Source of the DNA: an uncultured Campylobacter sp.
GTDB lineage: Bacteria > Campylobacterota > Campylobacteria > Campylobacterales > Campylobacteraceae
NCBI RefSeq assembly: GCF_937997465.1
Contig: NZ_CALKTQ010000276.1
Span: 1-13,054, forward strand
Length of the DNA stretch: 13,054 bases
Direction of reading: 5' to 3'
Below are positions 1 to 7,752 of this stretch, one piece after another (the first letter of the stretch is position 1; the number at the start of each line of letters is the position of its first letter). A program made the position numbers and the translations under genes. The notes beneath the pieces are model-generated. The model was given only the letters and a program-made list of their open reading frames with translations, searched no databases and had not been told where the DNA came from.

Positions 1-2460
1 GAGTGCGCGGCGAAGCGGTCTAGCGCCGTAAACGATGTCAAAGCCCGCACCTGCGATAAATTTCTTTGCCTCCTCGCTTAGGCTTGCTTTTATACCGCGA
101 TTTTGCAGCGTTTTTTCAAGCTCTTTAAACATTATATCTACGATTTTTATTAGCCCGTCTTCATCAAGCGGGTTAAAGATTATCGTGTCGTCGAGGCGGT
201 TTAAAAACTCGGGTTTAAAGTAGTTTTTAAGCTCGTTTTTGACCGCTTGCTCGCGCTCCTCGCCTTTTAGATCCATGATGAAATTTGACGCGATATTTGA
301 CGTGAGGATGATGATCGTGTTTTTAAAATCGACCGTCACGCCCTTATTATCAGTCGCCCGCCCGTCGTCTAGGATGCCTAAAAGCACGTTAAACACGTCC
401 TTGTGAGCCTTTTCGATCTCGTCAAAAAGTATGACGCTATACGGGCGTCTGCGCACGGCTTCGGTTAGCTGTCCGCCTTCGTCGTAACCCACGTATCCAG
501 GAGGCGCTCCGAGCAGGCGAGAGACGCTGTGCTTTTCCATGTATTCGCTCATATCAAAGCGTATGAGCGCGCGCTCGTCGTCAAATAAAAATTTAGCCAA
601 AGCCTTCGCTGACTGCGTTTTACCCACGCCCGTAGGCCCCAAAAACAAAAACGATCCGATCGGACGCGCGCCCTCGTTTAGGCCCGCTTTGTTTCGCTTG
701 ATAGCTCTTGCCAATGCGTGCAGCGCGGCATCCTGACCGACGACGCTTTCGCGTAAATGCTCCTCGATCATCAGATATTTTTGCTTTTCGCTAGTTAGCA
801 TTTTGCTGACTGAAATTCCAGTCCATTTGCTTAGTATTTCGGCCACCAGCTCCTCATCGACCTGATTTTTTAGTAGCACGCCGCCTTTTTTCATCTCGTC
901 CCATTTTTTTTCGAGTTCTTTTTGGCGATTGGCCGCTTCTAAAATTTTGCCGTACTCGATCTCGGCCGCGCGCTGCAGATCGCCGTTTCTACGCGCTATC
1001 TCGGCCTCGCTTTTTAGACTATCGATCTCTTTTTTTGCTTTTGATATGCCGCCAAAAACCGCCTTTTCGTTTTCAAATTTACCGTCAAGGGCGTGCTTTT
1101 GTTCGTTTAGATCGGCGATTTGCTTTTCTATTTCGCTTAGACGCGCCGCGTTTTTAGCTTCGTCTTCCATTTTTAGCGCCTCTTTTTCGACTTGCAGCGT
1201 CACGATCTCGCGTTTGATACGGGCTAGTTCGTACGGCTCGCTTTCTATCTGCATTTTGAGCTCGGCTGCGGCCTCGTCGATGAGATCGATCGCTTTGTCG
1301 GGCAAAAAGCGGTTTGAGATATAGCGGTCGCTTAGCTTTGCCGCCGCAACCAGCGCGCTATCGGTGATCGTCACGCCGTGGTGCACCTCGAGGCGCTCTT
1401 TTATACCGCGTAAAATTTGAAGCGCTTCGTTTACGCTAGGCTCTTTTACGTCGATAGGCTGAAAGCGGCGTTGCAGCGCGGCGTCCTTTTCAAAATACTT
1501 GCGGTACTCTTTTAGCGTCGTTGCGCCTACGGCATGCAGTTCGCCTCTGGCAAGCGCGGGTTTTAGGATATTTGCCGCGTCCATACTGCCTTCGCTAGCT
1601 CCCGCGCCCACGATAGTGTGGATCTCGTCGATAAAAAGGATGATATTTCCGGCGCTTTTTACTTCGTTTATGACGGCTTTTAACCTATCTTCAAACTCGC
1701 CGCGGTACTTCGCGCCCGCGATCAACGCGCTCATATCAAGCGCGATTACGCGTTTGTTTGCTAGGCTAGTAGGCACGTCTTTTGCCACGATTTTTTGCGC
1801 GAGGCCCTCGACGATAGCGGTTTTACCCACGCCAGGCTCGCCTAATAAAATAGGATTATTCTTGCTCTTTCTTATTAAAATTTGCATCATGCGCGTGATC
1901 TCTTCATCGCGCCCGATGACAGGATCGAGCTCCTTATTTAGCGCCTTTGCAGTTAGATCGATGCCGTATTTCTCCAAACTATCTAGCGTCTCGTCGCCGG
2001 TTTGGCTGTCTATCTTGCGCCCTGCTCTAATGCTTTCCAAATTTTTGCGGATTTCTAAAACATCTGTAAATTTGCCTAAAATTTGTTTAATTTCAGGCAA
2101 CTCAAGCGCCGAGATAATCCACGTATCTACCGCGATATAGCTATCCCCTAGGCTCACCATCAGAGCTTTTGCACTTTCAAGAGAGTTTATGAGCTCTCTT
2201 GAAATTTGCACGTTTTCCTTGCTGACGTTTGAGCTTGTCGGTAGCTGTGCGGCTTTGCTTTTTACTTCAAGTTCCACCGCGTCCTCGCTGACGTTCATTT
2301 TGTTAAAGACTTGGTTTAGTAGCGAGCTACTATCTGCGGCTAGCGCCCAAAGCAAATGAAGCGGAAAGGTTTGCGGATTTTTCGCGTGTATCGCTAGCGC
2401 GACTCCCTTTTCTACCAGCTCTTGCATTTGTGCGGTTAAATTTTCGCCTAAATTCGCCAT
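1..2460 (-). CDS. clpB: ATP-dependent chaperone ClpB (C-terminus cut by window edge)
   Basis: Hexameric AAA+ disaggregase that works with DnaK/DnaJ/GrpE in the cytoplasm to extract polypeptides from aggregates. The reverse strand gives 820 uninterrupted codons from ATG at 2460 to base 1. It begins MANLGENLTAQMQELVEKG and is still open at YGARPLRRAL, close to the usual end of the roughly 860-residue family, so about 40 residues are missing. Domain order: Clp N domain (about 1-145); NBD1 with Walker A GEPGVGKT at 207-214 and Walker B FIDE ending at Glu279; coiled-coil M domain (about 400-525, rich in E, K and A); NBD2 with Walker A GPTGVGKT at 608-615 and Walker B LFDE ending at Glu681. An AGGAG ribosome site lies 5 bases before the ATG. 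All catalytic motifs seen are intact. The arginine-finger region was not examined residue by residue. The gene diverges from ctp and has a strong promoter with an HspR-like operator. Confidence 0.98.
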   Translation of the reverse strand, partial: MANLGENLTAQMQELVEKGVALAIHAKNPQTFPLHLLWALAADSSSLLNQVFNKMNVSEDAVELEVKSKAAQLPTSSNVSKENVQISRELINSLESAKALMVSLGDSYIAVDTWIISALELPEIKQILGKFTDVLEIRKNLESIRAGRKIDSQTGDETLDSLEKYGIDLTAKALNKELDPVIGRDEEITRMMQILIRKSKNNPILLGEPGVGKTAIVEGLAQKIVAKDVPTSLANKRVIALDMSALIAGAKYRGEFEDRLKAVINEVKSAGNIILFIDEIHTIVGAGASEGSMDAANILKPALARGELHAVGATTLKEYRKYFEKDAALQRRFQPIDVKEPSVNEALQILRGIKERLEVHHGVTITDSALVAAAKLSDRYISNRFLPDKAIDLIDEAAAELKMQIESEPYELARIKREIVTLQVEKEALKMEDEAKNAARLSEIEKQIADLNEQKHALDGKFENEKAVFGGISKAKKEIDSLKSEAEIARRNGDLQRAAEIEYGKILEAANRQKELEKKWDEMKKGGVLLKNQVDEELVAEILSKWTGISVSKMLTSEKQKYLMIEEHLRESVVGQDAALHALARAIKRNKAGLNEGARPIGSFLFLGPTGVGKTQSAKALAKFLFDDERALIRFDMSEYMEKHSVSRLLGAPPGYVGYDEGGQLTEAVRRRPYSVILFDEIEKAHKDVFNVLLGILDDGRATDNKGVTVDFKNTIIILTSNIASNFIMDLKGEEREQAVKNELKNYFKPEFLNRLDDTIIFNPLDEDGLIKIVDIMFKELEKTLQNRGIKASLSEEAKKFIAGAGFDIVYGARPLRRAL

Positions 2461-2488
2461 TTTTTCTCCTTTAGTTTATAATGGGCGT

Positions 2489-2517
2489 ATTATATAACTT
2501 TAGTCGATTATTGTCAA
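2489..2517 (-). promoter_or_regulatory. clpB promoter, perfect sigma-70 consensus
   Basis: On the reverse strand TTGACA (2517-2512) and TATAAT (2494-2489) are separated by exactly 17 bases, an exact match to the housekeeping consensus. Transcription would begin near 2482, leaving a leader of about 20 bases before the clpB ATG. A full -35 box is unusual in Campylobacter, where most vegetative promoters lack one. Such a strong promoter implies that the gene needs repression, which fits the overlapping inverted repeat at 2498-2518. Confidence 0.85.
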
Positions 2518-2518
2518 G
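2498..2518. promoter_or_regulatory. HspR (HAIR-like) operator over the clpB promoter
   Basis: CTTTAGT-N7-TGTCAAG agrees with the HAIR consensus CTTGAGT-N7-ACTCAAG at 11 of 14 positions, with the correct 7-base spacer. It covers the clpB -35 box and most of the spacer, so bound HspR would block polymerase. Known: clpB is an HspR-repressed gene in C. jejuni. Inferred: the same control operates here. Confidence 0.65.
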
Positions 2519-2550
2519 TTATCTAAGTTATTTAATATAAACACTTACAA

Positions 2551-2569
2551 AATAAAATTAAATTTTATT
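2551..2569. repeat. 19-bp AT-only palindrome between clpB and ctp
   Basis: AATAAAATT-A-AATTTTATT is a perfect 9-base inverted repeat around one base, in the divergent intergenic region upstream of ctp. It could be an operator or a small hairpin, but AT-only palindromes arise easily in this base composition, so no function is claimed. Confidence 0.35.
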
Positions 2570-2602
2570 AAATCTTTTATCCTATTTTTAGGCAAATTTA
2601 AC

Positions 2603-2608
2603 TAAAAT
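2603..2608 (+). promoter_or_regulatory. Possible -10 box for the ctp-pur operon
   Basis: TAAAAT lies about 30 bases upstream of the ctp TTG start, downstream of T-rich DNA and without a recognisable -35 box, the usual form of Campylobacter vegetative promoters. It is the best -10 candidate between 2520 and 2637. Confidence 0.4.
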
Positions 2609-2637
2609 ACCCCCACTCAAAAGGCAGGAGATTAACT

Positions 2638-3942
2638 TTGAATAAAAAAAAGACGTTTTTGTTTTCAAGCGTTGCGGGCGCTATGATATTCGGAGCGGTT
2701 TTTAGCGCAAATTTAAATGCTAAAGCCACCGAGGACGGATCGAATTCTAAACTGCAATCGCTCTCTAAACTTACAAAAACCATTTCTACTATCGAAAAAT
2801 ATTATGTTGATGATTTACAGTTTAAAGAGATCGTGGATAAAGCCATAGAGGGGCTTTTAAATAACCTTGACGCGCATTCCGGATTTTTAAACGAAAAGGC
2901 GTTTAAAGATATGCAGGTACAGACAAACGGCGAATTTGGCGGCCTAGGCATCACTGTCGGTATGAAAGACGGCGCGCTAACGGTCATCTCGCCTATCGAA
3001 AATACGCCTGCCGATAAAGCCGGCATAAAAAGCGGCGACATCATCCTTCGCATCGACGGAAACGCGACTCTAGGCACTACTATAGACGAAGCTGTTAATA
3101 AAATGCGCGGCAAACCAAAGACGCCTATCACGATAACTATCGTGCGAAAAGGCGAGCAAAAGCCGTTTGACGTGAAGCTCGTGCGCGACATTATCTCGGT
3201 CGAGTCCGTTTACGCAAAGATGATCGAAAAAGACAACATCCTCTATCTTCGCGTGACGAATTTTGATAAGCACGTAACCGAAAAGGCCGAGGAATTTATC
3301 AAAAAGTATCCAAAAGCGGAAGGCATCATCCTTGACCTTCGCAACAACCCGGGCGGACTTTTAAACCAAGCGGTTGGACTAACGAATTTGTTTATAGATA
3401 GCGGTGTGATCGTATCTCAAAAGGGCAGAAACGAGAGTGAAAATAGCGAATTTAAAGCCGCAAGAGCAAATAAAATCACAAATTTACCGCTTGCGGTGCT
3501 AGTTAACGGCGGAAGCGCGAGCGCGAGCGAGATCGTGAGCGGATCGCTACAAGACCACAAACGCGCCGTCGTTATCGGCGAAAAGACGTTCGGTAAAGGC
3601 AGCGTGCAGATCATCCTTCCAGTGGACGACAAAGAGGCCATCCGCCTAACTATCGCGCGCTACTACCTGCCTAGCGGCCGCACTATCCAAGCAACAGGCG
3701 TTGAGCCTGATATTATCGTATTTCCTGGCAAAGTGCCTCAGCAGGATGAAAATGCCTTTTCTATAAAAGAGAGCGAACTAAAAAAACACCTAACCAACGA
3801 ACTAAGTAAAATAGACGCAAATAGCGACAAAAACGCTACGAAAATCACGGACAATAAGACTATAATAACCGAGGCTAACGTAAACGACGATATACAACTA
3901 AAATCGGCGATTGACGCGATCAAAATTTTACAGCTAAAATAA
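2638..3942 (+). CDS. ctp: Carboxyl-terminal processing protease (S41 family)
   Basis: Secreted serine protease of the Ctp/Prc family that trims or degrades envelope proteins from their C-termini, acting in the periplasm. The 434-residue product has a Sec signal (KKK then a hydrophobic stretch, residues 3-24, with likely cleavage near AKA at 28-30). A PDZ domain spans about 95-180, starting at the carboxylate-binding loop GGLGI (101-105). The S41 core follows, with LDLRNNPGG at 232-240. The catalytic Ser/Lys pair is Ser295 in GGSASASE and Lys320 in TFGKGSVQ, 25 residues apart as in E. coli Prc (Ser452/Lys477); Gln324 follows. Residues after about 370 form a polar, Lys/Asn/Asp-rich tail. The start is TTG with AGGAG 7 bases upstream; no better start fits the signal peptide. 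The gene is first in a six-gene run, with purC starting 11 bases after its stop. The natural substrate is not known from sequence. Confidence 0.95.
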   Translation: MNKKKTFLFSSVAGAMIFGAVFSANLNAKATEDGSNSKLQSLSKLTKTISTIEKYYVDDLQFKEIVDKAIEGLLNNLDAHSGFLNEKAFKDMQVQTNGEFGGLGITVGMKDGALTVISPIENTPADKAGIKSGDIILRIDGNATLGTTIDEAVNKMRGKPKTPITITIVRKGEQKPFDVKLVRDIISVESVYAKMIEKDNILYLRVTNFDKHVTEKAEEFIKKYPKAEGIILDLRNNPGGLLNQAVGLTNLFIDSGVIVSQKGRNESENSEFKAARANKITNLPLAVLVNGGSASASEIVSGSLQDHKRAVVIGEKTFGKGSVQIILPVDDKEAIRLTIARYYLPSGRTIQATGVEPDIIVFPGKVPQQDENAFSIKESELKKHLTNELSKIDANSDKNATKITDNKTIITEANVNDDIQLKSAIDAIKILQLK

Positions 3943-3953
3943 GGAGTGCAAAA

Positions 3954-4670
3954 ATGCAAAAAAAAGAGCTGATCTACGAGGGCAAGGGAAAAAAGATGTT
4001 CGCAACAGACGATGCGAACTTGCTAATAGCGGAATTTAAAGACGACTTAACCGCCTTTGATGCGCAAAAAAGAGGCAATGAAGCGGGCAAAGGCGCGTTA
4101 AATAATAAAATTTCGACGCAGCTTTTTCATCTTTTAAAAGAAAAAGGTATCCCGACCCACCTGGTCGAAACCCTAAGCGACACCGAACAGCTCGTGAAAA
4201 AATGTGAAATCATCCCGCTTGAAGTGGTCGTGAGAAATATCGCAACCGGTTCGCTAACAAAGCGCCTTGCGATAAAAGAAGGCACGGTTTTGTCGTTTCC
4301 ATTGGTAGAGTTTTACTACAAAAACGATGACCTACACGATCCGCTCGTAAATGACGAACACTGTCTAATCATGGGCTTAGTTAAGAGCGAAAACGACCTT
4401 GATAGGCTAAAACATATGGGTCGCGAGATAAACGCTATCTTGTTTAAATTTTTCGCAGACAGAAACTTAAAATTAGTCGATTTTAAAGTCGAATTTGGCG
4501 TCGATAAAGACGGAAATATCCTGCTAGCAGACGAAATTAGCCCCGATAGCTGCCGCTTTTGGGACGCTACTACGAACGAAAAGCTCGATAAAGACAGATT
4601 CCGTCAGGATCTTGGCAGCGTAAAAGTCGCCTACGAAGAAGTTTTAAAAAGAATTTTATCTAAGGTTTAA
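3954..4670 (+). CDS. purC: Phosphoribosylaminoimidazole-succinocarboxamide (SAICAR) synthase
   Basis: Cytoplasmic de novo purine enzyme. It condenses CAIR with L-aspartate using ATP to give SAICAR. The 238 residues match the compact bacterial PurC length. Visible family motifs are the N-terminal ATP loop YEGKGKKMF, the NEAGKGALNNKIS segment, VVRNIATGSL near residues 93-102, and the signature DEISPDSCRFWD near 193-204. The ATG is preceded by AAGGAG overlapping the end of ctp (11-base gap), so translation is probably coupled to the protease gene. The purS ATG follows one base after its stop. Confidence 0.98.
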   Translation: MQKKELIYEGKGKKMFATDDANLLIAEFKDDLTAFDAQKRGNEAGKGALNNKISTQLFHLLKEKGIPTHLVETLSDTEQLVKKCEIIPLEVVVRNIATGSLTKRLAIKEGTVLSFPLVEFYYKNDDLHDPLVNDEHCLIMGLVKSENDLDRLKHMGREINAILFKFFADRNLKLVDFKVEFGVDKDGNILLADEISPDSCRFWDATTNEKLDKDRFRQDLGSVKVAYEEVLKRILSKV

Positions 4671-4671
4671 A

Positions 4672-4932
4672 ATGAAAGCTATCATCAACGTATCCCTAAA
4701 AAATGGCGTTTTAGACCCGCAAGGAAAGGCAGTCGAGCACGCGCTCGGCTCGCTTGGATTTAATAACGTAAGCGGCGTACGAATAGGCAAACAAATCGTG
4801 CTGGATATAAGTGCCGCAAGCAAAGACGAAGCGCGCAAGGAGCTCACCAAAATGTGCGAAGAACTGCTCGCAAACACCGTCATTGATGACTACGAGATAA
4901 ATTTGAACGATAAATGCGAGAGCGCAAAATGA
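4672..4932 (+). CDS. purS: FGAM synthetase subunit PurS
   Basis: Small 86-residue subunit of the three-part phosphoribosylformylglycinamidine synthetase (PurL-PurQ-PurS). It bridges the glutaminase PurQ and the synthetase PurL and supports ammonia transfer. Family features are the opening beta strand MKAIINVSLKNGVLDPQGKAV, the segment HALGSLGFNNVSGVRIGK, and the C-terminal LANTVIDDYEI. It lies one base downstream of purC and overlaps purQ by four bases (ATGA), so PurS and PurQ should be made by coupled translation, as expected for complex partners. The third partner, purL, is not in this window. Confidence 0.96.
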   Translation: MKAIINVSLKNGVLDPQGKAVEHALGSLGFNNVSGVRIGKQIVLDISAASKDEARKELTKMCEELLANTVIDDYEINLNDKCESAK

Positions 4933-5594
4933 AAGTCGCCATCGTTTTGTTTCCAGGCACGAACTGCGAGCAAGATACAAAGTACGCTTTTGAGCTTTTG
5001 GGTTGCCAGACGCAGATAATCTGGCACAAAGAAAGCGAGATAAATGCCGATCTTATCGTACTTCCGGGCGGATTTAGCTACGGCGACTACCTACGCACGG
5101 CGGCTATCGCTAAATTTAGCCCGGCGATGAGTGCAGTCGTAAAACATGCGCAAAAAGGCGGATACGTGCTTGGCATTTGCAACGGCTTTCAGATGCTGTG
5201 CGAGCTAAAACTACTCGCGGGCGCGATGAGACGAAACGAAAATTTAAGCTTCATCTCAAAATACCACTATCTAAAAGTGGTTTCAAACGCAAATAAATTT
5301 CTATCAAATTTGAGCGTCGGCGAGATCGTAAACATCCCGATCGCTCACGGCGAGGGAAACTTTTACGCCGACGAGGCGACGCTAAAAGGCCTCTACGACA
5401 ACGATCAGGTACTGCTAAAATACTGCGACGCAAACGGCGCAGAGCTAAATCCAAACGGCTCGGTCGACGAGGTAGCCGGAATTTGCGATAAAAATAAAAA
5501 GATATTCGGCCTCATGCCTCACCCCGAGCGCGCCTGCGAGAAATTTTTAGGTACGGATGATGGACTAAAGATGCTAAAAGGGCTAGTTTGCTAA
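4929..5594 (+). CDS. purQ: FGAM synthetase glutaminase subunit PurQ
   Basis: Class I glutamine amidotransferase subunit that releases ammonia from glutamine for the PurL-catalysed conversion of FGAR to FGAM. The product is 221 residues. The nucleophile is Cys84 in GICNGFQML, and the catalytic His198 and Glu200 lie in MPHPE. The start MKVAIVLFPGTNCEQD is the standard PurQ N-terminus. The in-frame start 15 bases upstream would add MRERK inside purS and is not favoured, because the ATG at 4929 forms a typical ATGA overlap with the purS stop. The next gene starts at a TTG inside the purQ C-terminus. Confidence 0.97.
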   Translation: MKVAIVLFPGTNCEQDTKYAFELLGCQTQIIWHKESEINADLIVLPGGFSYGDYLRTAAIAKFSPAMSAVVKHAQKGGYVLGICNGFQMLCELKLLAGAMRRNENLSFISKYHYLKVVSNANKFLSNLSVGEIVNIPIAHGEGNFYADEATLKGLYDNDQVLLKYCDANGAELNPNGSVDEVAGICDKNKKIFGLMPHPERACEKFLGTDDGLKMLKGLVC

Positions 5595-6940
5595 AGCCCT
5601 TTTTAGCCTTTTTTACTATATTTGTTTTAGCTTGCACGGCGACCGAGCCTAGTGTGTTTGACATGATGGGCGACGAGCAAAGTCAAAAAGTAATCAAGTC
5701 TGCTCCCCAAACGCCCGCGCAAAAGCCAAATTTACAAAACAAAGCACCAAGTGCACAAAATAGAACTCCAAGCCAGACGCAAAGTACGGCTACGCAAAAT
5801 AGAGCTCCCGTAGCGCAAAGCCAAGCCTCAAGCAACCAAGGCGGTACGCATCTACGTCAACCTATCCCGCAAAATATCGCACCCACCAACGAGCCAGAGC
5901 TAAATTTAAAAGACAGCCAGCTCTACGAGCGCGTGCAGCCAAACGACATCATCATCAAGGCTTTAAACGCGCCAAAGCAAGTCTACGTCGGGCAAATTTT
6001 TAGCTTTACGCTCTCGGTTGATATCCAGGATAACATCGCCGTTGATCTGCAAACTATCTTGCCAGAAACCGAAAACCTAAAATGGCTAAGCTCAAATTTG
6101 CGCTGGGATAACGATGGCAAAGGGGTTTACAAGGCTCAAATTTACGCCGAGGCCTCCGCCGAGGCCGTGCAAAATCCCAAAATCACTGTAAATTTAAAGC
6201 GTAACGGCGAGTTTTTCCAGACGGCAAATTTGACGCTTTCGCTGCCAAAAATCGTAGCGCTAAAAAGCGGCGAGAAATACAACCACGTCGTTGCTCAAAA
6301 TCTCGAAGTCAAAAAATATAAAACCAATAAATTCGACGATAAAAATCTCATCATGATCGTCGAAGTAAACGCACAAAAAGGCAACATCGCGGACTTTTTC
6401 ATCGAGGACAAGGACATCATCAAGCAAGGCGTGGACTCCACGAGCGGCGAATTTGACGCGCAAAGCGGATATTATTTCGCGATATTTTCGCCTGAAAAAA
6501 CCTCGATCGATTTTAACTACTTTAGCCTGGCTAAAAAAGATTTCGTGAGCTTTTCGCTCCCGGTCATCGTCGAGGATGACGAGATCAGCACGCAAATCGG
6601 ACTAAATCCAAAACAAAGCAAATTTGAAATTTACAAAAATATCGGAGTTTACGCGCTTTTCGGTATTTTCTTGATCACGTTTTTGTTTAAGCGCGACGCA
6701 ATATTTCTCGTCGTCGTGGTCGGCCTTGGAGCCTATATCCTTTATAGCTACAACCCGTTTGGCGGCGCGACGCTAAGGCAAAACATAAACGTAAAAATTT
6801 TGCCTACGCAAAACTCGAGCGTATTTTATACCTCAAAAGCGGAGGAAAAGATCGAGATCCTCGGCGAACGCGAGGACTACGTCAAAATTTTGCTAGACGA
6901 CGGCAAGATAGGCTGGGTGAAAAAAGATGATATTTTCTAG
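5588..6940 (+). CDS. Lipoprotein-like membrane protein with BatD-like region and C-terminal SH3b domain
   Basis: The function is not known to me. The likely C. jejuni positional counterpart (Cj0515) is annotated only as a putative periplasmic protein. From the N-terminus of the 450 residues: hydrophobic signal with lipobox VLAC (Cys16); a low-complexity linker rich in Q, N, P, A, S and T (about 31-100); a beta-rich extracytoplasmic region (about 118-345) whose opening KQVYVGQIFSFTLSV recalls BatD/oxygen-tolerance proteins; two transmembrane helices (351-368 and 371-388) joined by the short turn RD; and an SH3b-type domain (about 394-450, ending DDGKIGWVKKDDIF). The helical hairpin would put the SH3b domain back in the periplasm, with the beta region. 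The start is TTG, overlapping purQ by 7 bases, with AAAAGGG just upstream; no other start preserves the signal. The stop overlaps plsC by 14 bases. The BatD resemblance is an impression from topology and a short motif. Confidence 0.85.
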   Translation: MLKPFLAFFTIFVLACTATEPSVFDMMGDEQSQKVIKSAPQTPAQKPNLQNKAPSAQNRTPSQTQSTATQNRAPVAQSQASSNQGGTHLRQPIPQNIAPTNEPELNLKDSQLYERVQPNDIIIKALNAPKQVYVGQIFSFTLSVDIQDNIAVDLQTILPETENLKWLSSNLRWDNDGKGVYKAQIYAEASAEAVQNPKITVNLKRNGEFFQTANLTLSLPKIVALKSGEKYNHVVAQNLEVKKYKTNKFDDKNLIMIVEVNAQKGNIADFFIEDKDIIKQGVDSTSGEFDAQSGYYFAIFSPEKTSIDFNYFSLAKKDFVSFSLPVIVEDDEISTQIGLNPKQSKFEIYKNIGVYALFGIFLITFLFKRDAIFLVVVVGLGAYILYSYNPFGGATLRQNINVKILPTQNSSVFYTSKAEEKIEILGEREDYVKILLDDGKIGWVKKDDIF

Positions 6941-7613
6941 GATAAAGGCCTCGTATTTCGCGGTCGAGTTTCTAATCAGCATACTTTTGGTCGTGTTTTT
7001 CATGTGGCTTTTTAAAAAGCACATTCACGGCGTGAGAAAAATTTGGGGTAGGAGCCAGCGGCTTTTTGGCTTTTATTCGCTCGAAGTCGTCGGCAAATTT
7101 GACGAGTGCGCGAATATGATCATTATGAACCACCAAAGCATGCTAGATATCGTCGTTTTAGAGGAAGTCTATCCTAAAAATCTCTGCTGGATCGCCAAAA
7201 AAGAGATCGCCGATCTACCAGTCATCGGTCAAATCATTCATGTGCCACAAATGATCTCGGTCGAGCGCGAAAATAAACGCTCTCTCATCAAGCTCGTAAA
7301 AGACGCACAAGACCGCGTCGAAAAGGGGCGCGTGCTGGCGATTTTCCCCGAGGGAACGCGCTCGCACTCAAGGGAGCTTTTGCCGTTTAAAGGCGGTGCG
7401 AAAATCATCGCCGACAAGCTAAATCTAAAAATCCAGCCCATCGTGATCACGGGTTCGGACATCTTGGATGTGAAAAATTTTAGCTTTAAAAACGGCAAAA
7501 TCAAAATCATCTGCCTAGATCTCATCGATACCACCGAGCCCGAGTGGCTAGAAAACGCAAGAGCTAAAATGCAAGAAACGCTAGATAGCGAGAGGCAAAA
7601 AGCGGCGGTTTAA
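6927..7613 (+). CDS. plsC: 1-acyl-sn-glycerol-3-phosphate acyltransferase (PlsC-type)
   Basis: Inner-membrane acyltransferase that adds the second acyl chain to lysophosphatidic acid, making phosphatidic acid for phospholipid synthesis. The product is 228 residues, a usual length. One N-terminal hydrophobic helix (about 11-29) is followed by the catalytic block I NHQSMLD (His69-X4-Asp74), then block III FPEGTRS (140-146), with Glu142 and Arg145 in the expected places, and a PIVITG block IV. The start overlaps the preceding gene by 14 bases and has only a weak ribosome site, implying coupled translation. It is the last gene of the run; 139 bases of AT-rich DNA and a weak possible terminator follow. 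Confidence 0.94.
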   Translation: MIFSRIKASYFAVEFLISILLVVFFMWLFKKHIHGVRKIWGRSQRLFGFYSLEVVGKFDECANMIIMNHQSMLDIVVLEEVYPKNLCWIAKKEIADLPVIGQIIHVPQMISVERENKRSLIKLVKDAQDRVEKGRVLAIFPEGTRSHSRELLPFKGGAKIIADKLNLKIQPIVITGSDILDVKNFSFKNGKIKIICLDLIDTTEPEWLENARAKMQETLDSERQKAAV

Positions 7614-7625
7614 AACGCCTGTTTT
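7604..7625 (+). terminator. Weak possible intrinsic terminator after plsC
   Basis: GGCG (7604-7607) and CGCC (7616-7619) can form a 4-bp stem with an 8-base loop, followed by TGTTTTT. It straddles the plsC stop codon. The stem is short, so it may be inefficient or chance. Confidence 0.3.
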
Positions 7626-7752
7626 TACCGCAAATTTGCCTAGTGCGTAAATTTAACCTGAAATTGAGTCAAATTTACCGCGAACGAATTTGTGTTTTAA
7701 GCCCGCAAGCTAAATTTGTCGCCTCGTAAAAGCCGTAAATTTAGGAGGATTT

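Noticed and set aside
1499..2140. Long open frame (213 codons) on the plus strand inside clpB, with others at 929-1324 and 539-736
   Set aside because: They lie antisense to an uninterrupted clpB frame with all motifs intact, have no ribosome sites, and give Ser/Ala/Phe-rich translations typical of the reverse of a Lys/Glu/Leu-rich gene.
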